From: Varroa destructor
Taxonomy: Eukaryota > Arthropoda > Arachnida > Mesostigmata > Varroidae
Reading direction: 5' to 3'
Assembly: GCF_002443255.2 (NCBI RefSeq)
Contig: NW_019211455.1
Location: forward strand, 17,397,126 to 17,461,125
DNA length: 64,000 nucleotides
A program made the translations under genes and the position numbers. Positions 1 to 11,027 of the stretch are shown piece after piece (the stretch's first letter is position 1; every line of letters starts with the position of its first letter). Below the pieces are notes generated by a model. That model made no database searches, was not told the DNA's origin, and saw only the letters and a program-made list of their open reading frames with translations.

Positions 1-366
1 CTGGCTCAACCGAGTCTTTGCGAAAGGTCGTTGTGTGGTCTGCTTACTACGCAGTATTCACCAGACAAGCAAATGTGCAAGATGTACCCAGGAAGTGCCT
101 CAGACACCCCTTCCGCACTATTGCTTCGAACTCAATGGAATGTGTTTTACGACGGAAGATTTCTTATAGCAGGGGTGCATACATGAGACATTGCGTCCTA
201 TGACCACCGCACAGATCGCTGTCGGTATACGCAGGGCCTGTTGCTCCTTATCCAATAACTTCTCTTGAATGAGCCTATCTTTTCATGTGGCTCTCTCTAC
301 TCCTCTCTCTGACTCTTATCCAATACTTTCATTTTGTTCCGCGTATCATCAAAGTGACATTGTTTT
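1..366. other. stretch without a gene
   Basis: I see no supportable exon, RNA gene or repeat here. The stretch becomes pyrimidine-rich towards its right end and runs into the TC microsatellite at 367. Confidence 0.5.
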
Positions 367-390
367 TCTCTCTCTCTCTCTCTCTCTCTC
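367..390. repeat. (TC)12 microsatellite
   Basis: Twelve uninterrupted TC dinucleotides follow a T run and a pyrimidine-rich lead-in. Length variation between individuals is likely. No splice acceptor AG follows closely enough to make it an obvious polypyrimidine tract. Confidence 0.95.
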
Positions 391-613
391 GTGATTTTCA
401 AGTCGACCACGGCATTTGAAGGTACTCTTAGTAATAATGATAACAAGTTTATAGTTACTCATAGGAAAAATATCCCAGCGCCTCAACTGTTCGTGGAGCT
501 TCTACGTGAAATATCCGAATATACTTGAGACATTTGATCAGTTTAAATTATTACGAAATAGTTGAAATAGTATTACTATAACTATTGACACATAAAGCCG
601 AGAAAAGGAAACT

Positions 614-697
614 ATGAAATCGCTGATTGGAAAACGCTGGTTAAAGACGCTGGAGATTGCCCATCAATGGGGCACGGTGTACGGAAACGGGATTTAA
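614..697 (+). CDS. 27-residue small ORF (weak)
   Basis: An ATG opens a 27-codon frame ending in TAA. The predicted peptide begins MKSLIGKRWLKTLEIAHQWG and is basic at its N-terminal half with alternating hydrophobic residues, so it could form an amphipathic helix. No signal peptide and no splice evidence are visible. A frame this short is common by chance. Function unknown. Confidence 0.15.
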   Translation: MKSLIGKRWLKTLEIAHQWGTVYGNGI

Positions 698-889
698 TAG
701 TCACTTTTTAAGAATAACTAATTATTAAGAAATATATTTTCGGTAAATACTAGGACGACTTTCAGACTATACCGATAAGCATTAGTAGGAGGTGACATGA
801 AAATGCACGCTAGGCGCCTATATATATTAGAACTTCCGTAACTCCTCAAACGTTTGCTTTGCAGCATCGATAATTCGCCTCGTACTTAC

Positions 890-975
890 CGAGTTAATAA
901 CAGCATTGACGAAATTACGAAACAAACTGCCCACAGGTAGCCGAGCTGTGATGTCAGTTCTCTTTTACTTAACAT
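890..975 (-). CDS. candidate first coding exon with membrane or signal segment
   Basis: On the minus strand an ATG at 975 opens 28 codons plus two bases, ending at 890 directly before a GTAAGTACG donor. The encoded start is MLSKRELTSQ, followed by the hydrophobic run LGYLWAVCFVISSMLLLT, which would suit a signal anchor. The frame closes immediately beyond the donor, so the ORF end and the splice signal agree. No partner exon is identified further left, within 900 bases of the window edge. Chance co-occurrence is quite possible. Family not recognised. Confidence 0.3.
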
Positions 976-2235
976 TACGACGAGTGGGTCCTTATCGCAG
1001 ACCTGTTACGGCTTAACCGATGTAAACCTATAGCTGGATCTATATAAAACCTATATAAAAGTGGAACTGACGAACTTAGTAGCCAAACGAAATGGGATGA
1101 TATTTAATAACATATTAATCAAAACAAATTCAAGACGTTTCAAAATGCAGCTACTAACTATTCGGGCATTCGAAGTATTCGGTCACCTATATGAAAAATG
1201 CAGAACTTCTATTGGCCGTTAATGTCCTCGAAAATTAATATCACCCCCAACTAACGAACGTACACGACAGTACGAATCGAGATGCGGTATTTCAAAGCAT
1301 ATCGACCCCCCAAAAATCGCCAAGTGGCAAGCCATAGGGTTTGCGTATTTTTCATCGGCGAACTTCGTCGACTGTGGATTCGCATTTAATTACAGCAGCC
1401 CGCATTATCATAAAGGCGAAGCAAGGAGGAGATAATTCGGCTGACCGCTTTTTGCAGTATTCATACAGGAAGGTGACAGCGTCCTTTCTTCGAACCGTTT
1501 CGAATCCTTCGAAAACAGTCACTTTGCATTACTCTCGTTACTTTGAACGCTTCCGAACGGTATCACCTCCATGCCATCGGCACAGCAGGCAGGCAATAGA
1601 ATTGAATAGAAAGAGTAGTGTTCCTCGAAGCAAAAAATGTCGGCTGAAGCAATGCGTCTAATCTAAATGTAAAAAAGCAACCCAAAAAGCAAAAGAACCG
1701 TGATAGCGGGGCTGTGAGGGGCAGCCTTGGGATGTTTAGTTCGATTACTGCACTATTGAATCCCTACTATAACAGACGTCAGCGACGGAATGCATCTGGC
1801 CCCCCGAAAAGGAACTGAAAGAAGCGGTCGTGAACACCTAATACGGGCAACTCTATCGGCTGGCGATATTGGCAGGACAGCTCGAATGCACTAAAAGCAA
1901 AAATGTGCCTTTGGGTGGTTGGCCAGTCGTCTACGTGGCTGCCCTTCATCAAGCGGCTAAATAATGGTCTCTACCCGTTCGGTTCCGTGGTCCATCTAGC
2001 GTTCGCATTTGGTTTTCTCTCCTTGTCGTTATCCCTTCCTTCTCTAGCATAGGAAAGCAGTGCCTTTTTCAGGCGCCCATGTAATAATAGTATGTAGTTG
2101 TTGGTGTCATTGTGCCGCTTTCAAGTAGTAATCGCTACTGAGTCTGTGGTCGTTCGCTTTCCTCCTTCGACAGATACGACGAGCTGACGGTCGCTCTTAC
2201 CAAATCAAGGACGAACGAGAGCAACATGGCGGTTA
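976..2235. other. stretch without a supportable gene
   Basis: A plus-strand frame at about 1341-1661 is open but lacks an ATG, clear splice signals or recognisable content, so I do not annotate it. No repeat or RNA gene is evident. The right end becomes G+C-rich before the promoter candidate at 2239. Confidence 0.45.
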
Positions 2236-2238
2236 GCA

Positions 2239-2285
2239 TATAAAGAGTCAACGCCTGCCGCCGCCGCCGCCGTCGTCTGACAGTC
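2239..2285 (+). promoter_or_regulatory. candidate TATA-type core promoter
   Basis: TATAAA at 2239-2244 is followed about 30-45 bases downstream by a GCC-rich stretch and a TCAG-containing stretch near 2276-2285 that could serve as an initiator. The spacing suits an arthropod core promoter. No coding exon is firmly placed downstream (the nearest candidate starts at 3053), so this stays tentative. Confidence 0.25.
2257..2271. repeat. (GCC)5 trinucleotide repeat
   Basis: Five GCC triplets, flanked by degenerate GTC triplets. It lies about 15 bases downstream of a TATAAA and locally raises G+C far above the surroundings. Confidence 0.85.
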
Positions 2286-2736
2286 AGAAGCAGGGAATCT
2301 CAGAAAAGAAAGGACCGCCAGACGGTCCACTATTGTACCCTGATCCTTTTATCCTGCTTTCCTTCGATAGCAGCGCCAACATTCCTTCCCCTTTAATTCG
2401 GGTGTGCATCGGGCTACGGCTTGTTTTCGGCCCGATATAGGGGCTATCCAGCGCTGCAAAGACCTCCCTGCTAGTTGTGGTATCACTAGCTATCTGTTCC
2501 TACCCAGACCGTCACTAAGTGCGAGGCTCTTACCGGTTCCTACGTCCTTTCCATCTTCAGCCTCGTTGTCTTATCTAGATTACAACAACCAGGTCCAATA
2601 CAATTAGATACTATATTCACGACTGGTTTGGCAGGTAATTTTGCCTAAGAGGATGAAAGAAACTGCACGTGTTTGCTAATATTTAACTGAGTACGATTTC
2701 GTACCCGCGTAGTCCTGTGCTTAAATCAAACAGGAC

Positions 2737-2754
2737 AATTATTCATGAATAATT
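2737..2754. other. 18-bp perfect palindrome, AT-rich
   Basis: The 18 bases AATTATTCATGAATAATT are a perfect palindrome with ATTA/TAAT-type cores in both half-sites, as expected for a paired homeodomain- or POU-type binding site. TGAATAAT recurs at about 2761. Binding is inferred from shape only. Confidence 0.4.
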
Positions 2755-3052
2755 AGGCCGTGAATAATGATAGCCGCTCCTCTAATAAATACATTTATCA
2801 AAGTAAGGAAAGTCACGTTTCTCGCACGCTTGTCCTTCATGCATACGAAACACAATATACTGGAGACCGCTCTTTCCATCATTTGAAATCTATCTCTTCT
2901 ATGCTGTCAATTCGAGCGAGCACTCTAAATACTTGGTAGCCATCCTTCAGGCTAAATAGTGCCGCCTCAAGCTCAACAGAAAAACCCTATATGAACTAAC
3001 CTAAAAAATATAATATTTCGTTTGTTGAAGCCGTAGGTCTTTCATTAATACA

Positions 3053-3140
3053 ATGTCTTTGTTAGAAAACAAAGCGCGCCTGATACATCGAGATGCCGAC
3101 AACCTTGCCTGCACTCATTCTTGCTCTCAATGGAATGTGT
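3053..3140 (+). CDS. candidate first coding exon
   Basis: An ATG with A at -3 opens a frame starting MSLLENKARLIHRDADNLAC. The frame runs 29 codons plus one base to a GTAAGGAT donor at 3141; it stays open beyond the donor to 3307, so the donor is not forced. Three cysteines lie in the last ten residues before the donor. The start lies about 780 bases downstream of the TATA candidate at 2239. No downstream partner exon is proven and no family is recognised. Confidence 0.25.
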
Positions 3141-3907
3141 GTAAGGATTGTGGGCCCCTTGAGTCACACTTGTCGATTAATGCAACTCATCATATCGGCG
3201 ACGCTAGCAACAGTCGCTATCAGGACTGTCACGTAGCACTGTTCTCTAGTCAGGCAACAGGGCGAATGTTCAGTCGTACTATATTCGTCGAGGTCTGTGT
3301 CCTTTAGGCTTCAAAAATCGACTTCGACTCACGACATTAGCGGCGTTTATAGCACCACCACGCGGCACGTATTGGCTGCTGAACGGCAAGTGGGCGACAA
3401 CAAACACCATCGGCAAGGACACATTTGCTCTGCCCTGCTTCATCGGTTCAATTGCTTCTCGTTTAATGGACAAATTCTTTTCACGCCTTTCTACCCCGTT
3501 CTCATCGGCGGCTAGGGCATGAGGAAAGCTCTTAGTGTGCACCGTAGTGAATCTTCGGATGACGTCGTCTTCGTTAAGCTACGTCATAGTACTATAAAGC
3601 TGTTGTCGCCCCTACAGCGGCCTGCACCTGCGTCTTTTGTAGGCCTATATGGCCTACCCGCTTAAGACCCTACTGTTATGCTTAGGTGTGCTTTCTCTTC
3701 GGTCTATTGCTGGTTGTTCCTGACTCGATTGGCTGTTAGACCGGCTGTTGGTTCCTTATGACAGTGCTGTAACAGCATCAGGCTCTTCAGGCGAGCGAAG
3801 GAGTCTAAAACACCGCTATACGCTTTGGATGCGAAAATGATGGGGATTCGGTTTTTTTTTATCTAATTTTGGTGGGATCCTGGACATCGTCGAGTTGGCG
3901 GTTTCAG

Positions 3908-4054
3908 CGGCGGCCTAGGCAGAAGGCGCAAATTCAAAAGCTACTGCGCTTCTTGCGTTGCCGGGACGACGGCGAAGTGTTCAAAGCCACAGGCAAAAAG
4001 GAGCCGGAACTAGAGCTTCAATGGAAAGGGGTCGAATATGGAGAAAATCATTAA
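3908..4054 (+). CDS. candidate terminal exon, charged protein tail
   Basis: A GTTTCAG acceptor at 3901-3907 is preceded by a T-rich tract and followed in phase 0 by 48 codons and TAA. The encoded tail is highly charged: an arginine/lysine-rich start (RRPRQKAQIQKLLRFLRC) followed by an acidic and basic stretch with DDGEVFK. Local G+C is clearly higher than the flanks, as in an exon. Alternatively it is a chance open frame. Family not recognised. Confidence 0.3.
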   Translation, partial: RRPRQKAQIQKLLRFLRCRDDGEVFKATGKKEPELELQWKGVEYGENH

Positions 4055-5782
4055 CAGCAGTGTAGACCAGATGCAGCGTTCTAGACGCTCTAAGCATTAT
4101 ACTGATTATATGCACTTATGGCAACGCTAGTATTACGTATTGAGTGTCGTAGTGTGTAGAGGTACAACAAATTACAGAACGCGCGTTTACGCCGCGCTCA
4201 CTCGTCCGTATCTATCCATAAGCTCTTAGCAATCCAGCGGAAATTAAAAAGGCCAACGATGAGCCATTTTTTTACACCGTCCGCTGAAATACGCTGCGGT
4301 TTTCATAAAACGAAAAATATTCGACTCCAAATAAAGAGTGGGCGTTCTCTTTGACGAGCTTCGCACTAGTGCTCAGGCACTGACGCTTATCTGACCCGTC
4401 AACTAGTTCTGTCATATACGAGTTTGTGGGTGAGGGTCTTTCTGGGTTAGTTGTATTAAAGTTACATATTGTGCATAAAAAGTGCTATCGGTCTAGCCGT
4501 CTATAGAGACACACGTACTAGTCAACTCATTTATTTATTACAGCATAAATTATTTCACTTTCGATTAGATTTCCGAATAAATTAGTTTTAATAACAATAA
4601 TTATATTGACGTGTCGTTACGCGTCACCCGTTCCACGATTTACCCTGAACGCGTTTTGACATGGACTACCTGACGGTGTTTATCTAAATACAGGTTTATA
4701 TCATTTTCTACTCATTGTTTCGTATGACGGTCTGCCGAGGGAATTGCGCGAATCATAATGCTCTCACGGTCGCTGCGATGAGCCGCTGTTTCAAAAACTG
4801 GTCCTTTAATTGCAGCAAAAGTGTGCCTATTGTAATTTAACCTTGTATCTAACCGACATATTAGTGCGTCCGTTGGAAGACTTGCGCGATTTATGGCTAG
4901 TCCTATTTCAGTCTTCAATAGATACAGGACGACACTTACGCGCTCTTCGTCGAATGTTCGTGTGCTTCACATGAGCGCCACAAAACCCGTCATACTAACG
5001 TATAGAATGTTAATAAGCTGAACTATCGTCGATTCGGAGCTGGCTCTATTTAAGTAGATCCTTTCAAGTGCGGTAATGTATTTCACGATTAGACATTGCT
5101 TCTGTAATCATAAAGAGTAACTGTTTCCGTTATTTAACCTACGATTTCGATTGTACATTACGTGTAGCAACTTAGGGCATGATCGAGATATGATACGGTT
5201 ATATGCTAAGCAGACTAAAACCAAACGTTGATTTCGCATTAGTATTGAGCTCATCAACTCAAAAAAAAAAAAAGAACCAAAAGTTTCGTACTACTTTTGC
5301 GAAATTTGACGTGCGATCTATAAGCGCCATCTTGTTTTCTTTCAATTGTATCGTCGCATGCGCTATAGCCGGCTGAATGCCCTCTAGCGATAGTTGAATA
5401 CGGTGTCTGTATGAGTGCAACCACGATTGATTGTTATGTTTCTAATAGATCTCTAACCCGCAAACAATATGACAACGAAAAACGTTTCTTGTTAACCTTA
5501 CGACAATTTGCTTTCAATAGCTTTGAGCGTCGTATTCTTTTGAGATCGTTATAGACGGTGCATATTAAGATGCTGCATGATGGACAGTGGAGAAAACAAG
5601 CGTTAAACATAAGTGCTTAAAATACGCCTATGTAGATCTACTGGTGTGATCGAATCACACGAACTCGATTGGATTTTACTAGAAATACGTACATTGTACA
5701 CATTTGCTGAATAATAACACGACGATATGCAATGCTCAGCCTCTATTCACCTGTTCACCGTGGTCTCTAACACTAACAGTTT
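4055..5782. other. A+T-rich stretch, no firm gene
   Basis: It contains a poly(A) tract of about 14 bases near 5261. A minus-strand frame at 4712-4915 reads well and follows an AG, but has no ATG and no independent support, so it is only noted here. No RNA gene is visible. Confidence 0.45.
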
Positions 5783-6241
5783 ATGGCGGGCGCGACAGTT
5801 TCAGACAGCTTTCATCTTGCAGAAATCCTCGTAGGAATCACGAAGGTCTCCAACTATGATGTATCCCTGCATCTCGCCTACCGCCCTGCTGAAGGCATCG
5901 CTACGATATCGCTCTACTTTCTTTGCTGTAATCGGTGCGAACGATCTGAGGCAGATGGCGAGAGAAAAGTGGACTCTTTCTTTTCTCCACGTTTTCCCTT
6001 CAGAGGGCGACGTGCGGAAAACTTCTTTCTGTGCACCGCTACTTCTTGCGTTCTTTCTTCTCTCAGTCTAGTCAGTTTCATCCTAAGCAAACCTGGCCAC
6101 CTTTCGACATCCTCATACTCGAAAGAAGCCGGTCACTCATCACCCACTTTTGCGATAATTATACGCCGACGCTCTCCCAGTGCTCATACACCACGAGATA
6201 CCGACAGCTACTTAGCGCCTGGTGACAAGGACACCAAATAG
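5783..6241 (+). CDS. hypothetical 152-residue ORF
   Basis: ATG to TAG, 152 residues, among the longest ATG frames in the window. It begins MAGATVSDSFHLAEILVGIT. There is a CCNRC cluster at residues 48-52, a hydrophobic stretch at about 81-101 that could cross a membrane, and a basic IIIRRR at 125-130. A plausible acceptor (branch-like CTAAC, then TAACAG) ends four bases before the codon preceding the ATG, so it could be an internal or terminal exon. The base at -3 is T, a weak start context. No family recognised; length alone is not significant. Confidence 0.3.
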   Translation: MAGATVSDSFHLAEILVGITKVSNYDVSLHLAYRPAEGIATISLYFLCCNRCERSEADGERKVDSFFSPRFPFRGRRAENFFLCTATSCVLSSLSLVSFILSKPGHLSTSSYSKEAGHSSPTFAIIIRRRSPSAHTPRDTDSYLAPGDKDTK

Positions 6242-6265
6242 AATAAAAAGTTGTTCAATGAATAA

Positions 6266-6335
6266 CCAGCTGGTCCAGTCGGTAGGACATGGGCGAAAGG
6301 TAAGCACGGCCATAGTTGTGAGAGCAAGTGGACAC
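6266..6335 (+). repeat. tRNA-Lys-like relic, probable tRNA-derived SINE head
   Basis: The stretch GCTGGTCCAGTCGGTAGGAC closely matches the D-arm/A-box half of a lysine tRNA (GCTAGCTCAGTCGGTAGAGC type). A decayed T-arm-like segment (CATAGTTGTGAGAGC) follows at 6311-6325. The anticodon region does not fold, so this is not a functional tRNA. It ends just after the ORF at 5783-6241. Confidence 0.45.
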
Positions 6336-7440
6336 TGTGAGTCGAGGCTACCGTGTGCCTGTACAGCGCGAGTCGATGTATGACCATGCGCGACTGAGCC
6401 GAGGAAGTGCTCCAGAATAGCAAATTCAAAAGCGAGCTATAGACTCAAGCAAAAAGAGGGAGGACAAGAAGGTCTAAAGGGGTTTATATAGAACTGCCAG
6501 TTATCCCGCCTTGTCGCGTTAAAAGGAACTGCAGATAAAAGGGAAAAGACGCAGGAGAGATCGAGACAAAGAGAGGGCGGAAATACGTAGAGAATAGGCG
6601 CAGCCACTAGCGGACTAAATAAAGGGGGAAGGAGGGCGCCGAAAAAGAAAATTCAAAGGGGAAAACCTCCTTCGTTCTTCATTGACGGTCATCCGTTTTC
6701 CCAGTGTGGAAATGTGCGCAGACAGAATGGATACTGGGGCTGTATGTCACTGGCTGGAGTGTGTTTAAGCGTAAAAGGGAGCTTAATATTTTTCTGGTAA
6801 TTATTTCCATGAAGGTTGTGTGAAGCAACGAGCAGGTAGGGTTCGGTCCATCTCCCATTTTATGACCGCGTTGCTTTTCCTGTAATGCTTCCATGACAAT
6901 ACCTACCGCGCGATGCGACCCACGTGCGTGAAAAAGAACGATATTGAGGCAGAAACACACATGCATATATATAGGACGAGATCACGAGGGAAAAAATAGC
7001 GTAGAACCGGGAAAATATTCCTAAGGCCTCTTAACTAGGTAAACGTGTGGCATACTTAGAGCTAGTGGAAACTAGAGTAGTGTTGTGGGCATCATCGCTA
7101 AGACCAACGACCACAGAAGGAGGACTCGATTGAGGCAGGGACAAGGCAAGAAAGCGGTTTTACCATCCACCTTTACTTCGCACTCGTTACCTCCTCCCCT
7201 ACTCTGCAGCGCGTGGTAATGCCTAGCGGCTCGCATAATTACCCTAATGAGAAACCTTCACCAGTCATTCTACTGAGACGAGAAAAAAGGACGGATAAGA
7301 TCTAAAAAATGCTAATACCATCGTGAGTACAATATAGCTTAGCTTAGATGAAGAGCGCAATGGGTTAAACGAGATATGAAGGTGGGGAAGCATCGTTGTT
7401 TTCGTCATAGCTTTACTGAGAACTGTTTCTCTATTACATA
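6336..7440. other. purine-rich stretch without a gene
   Basis: The strand is strongly A/G-biased from about 6440 to 6670. A minus-strand frame at 6679-6966 is open but unsupported. No repeat unit or RNA gene is visible. Confidence 0.5.
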
Positions 7441-7443
7441 GGG

Positions 7444-7492
7444 AACCGACACCTCTTATAGCCTATTATATAAGCCATAGGAAGTGTCGGTT
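7444..7492. ncRNA. 49-nt hairpin, possible small-RNA precursor
   Basis: Arms AACCGACACCTCTTATAGC and GCCATAGGAAGTGTCGGTT pair over 19 positions: the first nine are perfect Watson-Crick pairs, then one G-U and two A-C mismatches, around an 11-base AT-rich loop. On the minus strand the mismatches become G-T pairs, so the minus transcript would fold better. The stem is shorter than a typical animal pre-miRNA. No known miRNA seed is recognised. It could also be a degenerate inverted-repeat element. Confidence 0.3.
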
Positions 7493-7883
7493 TCTTCAAG
7501 CGTACATTTCAAATATGGAATAAGGGGCTTGCGATCTCGTACCTGAAAAACGCCGATCCCGGGCAACAGAACCTTCACTCAAGGCTACTCTTTGTCCCAT
7601 CTGTTTTTCTACTCCGGTCTACCCTCACTTGCATAACCTCACCAGCCAGCGTCACTAATAGAGAAGTCGAGAAAACGAATAACGGAGTAGCCGGCGGCGA
7701 CACTACTTAACATTACAGCGGCCCACCAGCACCATGACACAGAGAGACGAGGAACGACTAAAGACAAGCAAGCCAAGCAAACTGCTTTACCGCTGGCCAA
7801 ACTAAGCAGAGTTCAGTTAGTAGCACTACAACCGCTACCATCATCTTACGATAATAGCCTATGGCCAGAGGGAATGCGATCAT

Positions 7884-7905
7884 ACTGCAATGACGTCAAT
7901 GCAGT
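7884..7905. promoter_or_regulatory. CRE-centred 22-bp palindrome
   Basis: A perfect cAMP-response element TGACGTCA lies at 7891-7898. It is framed by ACTGCA and TGCAGT, which complement each other, leaving one A/A mismatch on each side of the core. CREB/ATF-type bZIP dimers bind such cores. It sits at the start of the open frame 7894-8343, so a regulatory role there is an inference. Confidence 0.45.
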
Positions 7906-8343
7906 GAACTGTGGCAGAAGATAGTGCAGGGCAGGCCAGCCATCCTCCTTACCGATTACAGCAACGCCAACAGGAAACTAGCATTCGTTTTACTTCACAA
8001 TGATGATAACGCTCGAGATTATAGCGTAGCCCTAGGGTGGCCACGGCGAATTAGTTGTTTTGGCCTCCTGTCGCCGCCTATCATCGACTCAAAAAATATT
8101 GGAACATCATCATTGTCTCCTAAGTTACTAATTCCGAATGTAGGGCTGAGGATGCATCTTGCGGGCGTTATCGTGTTGCGAGCTCTCGCTTCTGCTACGG
8201 TTACCCCGACTGTTATTCGAAGAGGGCATATGTTTCCTGACCTAGCTTCCTGGCAGCTCGCACCTCGATTTACTATTTCAACATCTGCTGTAGACCGCTT
8301 TGCTATTTGTAGTCGTACCCATATATTCCGGTTTATACGGTAG
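7894..8343 (+). CDS. hypothetical 150-codon open frame, no ATG
   Basis: The frame is stop-free for 149 sense codons and ends in TAG. Its early codons favour C in the third position (segment GRPAILLTDYSNANRKLAF). There is no ATG near the left end, so it would have to be an exon; a GTGCAG acceptor at about 7924-7929 would fit in phase 0. The opposite strand is also open at 8019-8348, which often happens over coding DNA but also by chance, and I cannot decide the strand. No family recognised. Confidence 0.3.
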   Translation, partial: RQCSELWQKIVQGRPAILLTDYSNANRKLAFVLLHNDDNARDYSVALGWPRRISCFGLLSPPIIDSKNIGTSSLSPKLLIPNVGLRMHLAGVIVLRALASATVTPTVIRRGHMFPDLASWQLAPRFTISTSAVDRFAICSRTHIFRFIR

Positions 8344-8348
8344 GACAC

Positions 8349-10604
8349 TTGGCCGATTATGGAGCCGCGTCTACACTATAGTTAACATTTCGAAACAACA
8401 AACGGTATTAGTGCATGCGAAATGATAACGCAAAAAGTCACATGTTTAGGTGTGACGCCTCACCAAAAAAAATAACAACAGTACTTTTAAAACATTCAAC
8501 TTAAACGATATCTTTAGTATCACAGTAATTTAATTCCAATTACTAAAAGTGAAACTAATGCCTGAACCCGCATCCAATGTTGCGCAGGAAGTAAACGAGC
8601 GAACTAAATGCCCTGAGGCGCCCTGACAACGAAGGCCCTGTCGTAGAGTCGAGCAGGATTTGCGTCATAGCGTACTTCTCACTGCCTGGAACCATACCGC
8701 ATCTCTGACTTTTCCTCTTTCTCTATCCGCCGAGACTTTGGTGAGATTGTTTTTTCACTCGTCACGCGCGGCATAGGGTAGACGGAAACCGTGCTCGTCA
8801 GCTTCATTTGTTGATTGTTATCGACGCCTTGATATCATACGCAGATTTGCGTTTGTATCGAGTTCGTCAAGCAGCGAACGTCCGTTTGCCCGGAAACAAA
8901 GCGTATTACTAAAGAGAAAGACGTTTATTTTAGAAGAAACGTAATGGATTATATAAGCCTCATCGTCGTTGTTGTTAAATCCTGTATCCCACGTGGCCTG
9001 GACATCGGTAAGATATTGCTTCAGTCATTTTTGTGGACTTCTATGTACTCATCTTTAATGCTCTATATCCAAGACACATATATGGGAAGAGCGCAAAACG
9101 CCTGCCTATTTTCTGTCAGGTAAATTTGTGAAATCTTTTCGCCTTCATTGCTTGATTTGATTACTTTACTTAAAGTGACGGACACAAGTACCTACAACAA
9201 GGTCGTGGCTACCCGTTAGCTTTAAGTTTGCCGAATAACAACCATAGCTGCAAAACTGTGTTTGAGAGGAGATAGATATTTTGCCGCGAATTTTTCAAAT
9301 GAAGCATTTTTGTAAATGCGACACTAATACTTTCCGGCATAATTTGCACCCAAACATTACGCATTCGATTGGTGTACCGCTGGTTCTGTCCGAGAAGGTT
9401 ATACTGTAAATTTAATACGATTGGAATAGTATGATCCGATGTAAGGCACTGGATGTTAGCTGAGATGATCTTAGCTGATTAGATCAATAGGGTTTTATAG
9501 TGGGTAGCTATTTAGAAGGCTAAAAACAATATATTTTATACGCGTTTAGCTCACGAAGGCTTCACTGACTGAAGATACTAGCCCGTATGTCAATGTTTCA
9601 ATGGTCAAACAATGTTTCGTCCCAAACCAATGAAAAATGAACTTAGCCAGCGCTTCCGATTTCTCGATATGACGATAAAGCACTTGTAAGTCCAAAAAAG
9701 TATATAAGCTACATTTAAATAAAACAGTCTTCAATGAAGATTAACCGTAACGTTTCTCGCGGACGCGCTTATTTGACATAGCTACAATTAACATTGACAA
9801 GGTTTTTATTTGGAACTAAATCGTTCGAAAAGGAAATTTTGAAAGAAATCTTCCCATAAATTTTTCAACACCAAATGTAAATACGGTAAAGTTGCTACTA
9901 CCCGCTGCAGTTTTGCTTCAACAAGCTAGGCAAATAAATTTGCTAGATTTAAACTTTGAGCTAATGGCAGGCCGAGTGTCCTAAAATTTAAGCTTCGAAA
10001 AAGGCACTTTTATAGATGTTTTTTTTACGCATAAGCTTAGCCTGACGAGAAGACTACGACGAAAAGTTTCAAGCTAAAAAATATAAAAGATTTTTTTGCA
10101 GCCTCTTATGTAAGGTGAAGGAAAGTTGTTTTTTAGAAGCTTTTCTCAATAATGGCTGGGACGTTATGAAATATTCAAATGCTGTTATACATATGCAAGG
10201 CTTGTCGTTACCGCATAGGTAAAGTGGCGAGAGCCGTTCAATTTCAATGTAAATAACATTGATACTTGTAATAAAATATATATCATATTCAACATATAAA
10301 GTACGCTTTGTTCACTTCTAGCTAGAACGACCGTTCGTTATTTTTTTAAACGTTGCTAGCATTTCAGCTTAAATTACCGTCTCTACGGCTATGTTTGCAA
10401 AGCGGCTCTTGCATAGCCCCCCTTAGCCAGACATTCATCCGACACGTATACATAGACGAGGCAATCAAACACAATAACCGATCCGAATAAATCCTCTCTA
10501 TCAGATGGCTCTTTGTTAGAAGAAGGCTTCAGTAGACCTTTCTGTTAGCTGTGTCAAGCTGACCTTGCCCTGTGGGATAAATTGTATATACAAGCAGCCG
10601 AATA
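8349..10604. other. A+T-rich stretch without a supportable gene
   Basis: Long T- and A-rich runs, for example around 10020 and 10090. A 62-codon minus frame at 9546-9734 lacks an ATG. I see no repeat unit, RNA gene or convincing splice pair. Confidence 0.5.
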
Positions 10605-11027
10605 ATGGGAAGCAGAAGGAAACAGAAGCCTTATGAACAGAAGGAACAAAATCCAGTGCGAAGTAAACACTCCGGACTTTACGATGTTAAAAAACTAGTG
10701 CTTCTCTGTTGTAGAGTGGAGGGTGTAGAGACGGACTTGAATAGCTGCTCTCAGAGTTCGTCCTCAACTCAGCGGCAAACGTTCGCCGCAATTTTCAATA
10801 GTTTTGATGTCAGTCGTAGCAGCAATCAATTCATATTAACGTTCCTGTTTTCGGCTTGTTCGTTTAGTTCGGTCGTCCGTTTTATTCCGCTTCGTATGCG
10901 TAAATATCGCCGTGCACGAGTGGACATGCACGTACTGCGACTTCAGCGGGGCCTTGTCCTTTACAAATGGGTCTTCAGTAATTTATTTAGCTGCGGTTGT
11001 ATCAACAGCTTTATGTATCCGATCTGA
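10605..11027 (+). CDS. hypothetical 140-residue membrane protein ORF
   Basis: An ATG in good context (A at -3, G at +4) opens 140 codons to TGA. The N-terminus is very basic and polar (MGSRRKQKPYEQKEQ). A serine-rich segment lies at residues 47-56. A hydrophobic stretch at about 76-95 is followed by the basic cluster RMRKYRRAR at 97-105, a typical stop-transfer arrangement. A TATATA-like string sits about 20 bases upstream of the ATG. It lies 380 bases left of the exon at 11405 on the same strand. No family recognised. Confidence 0.35.
   Translation: MGSRRKQKPYEQKEQNPVRSKHSGLYDVKKLVLLCCRVEGVETDLNSCSQSSSSTQRQTFAAIFNSFDVSRSSNQFILTFLFSACSFSSVVRFIPLRMRKYRRARVDMHVLRLQRGLVLYKWVFSNLFSCGCINSFMYPI

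Noticed and set aside
790..800. AGGAGG-type ribosome-binding site before an ATG (also at about 15813)
   Set aside because: The DNA shows eukaryotic features; Shine-Dalgarno-like strings have no expected role and no long frame follows at 797.
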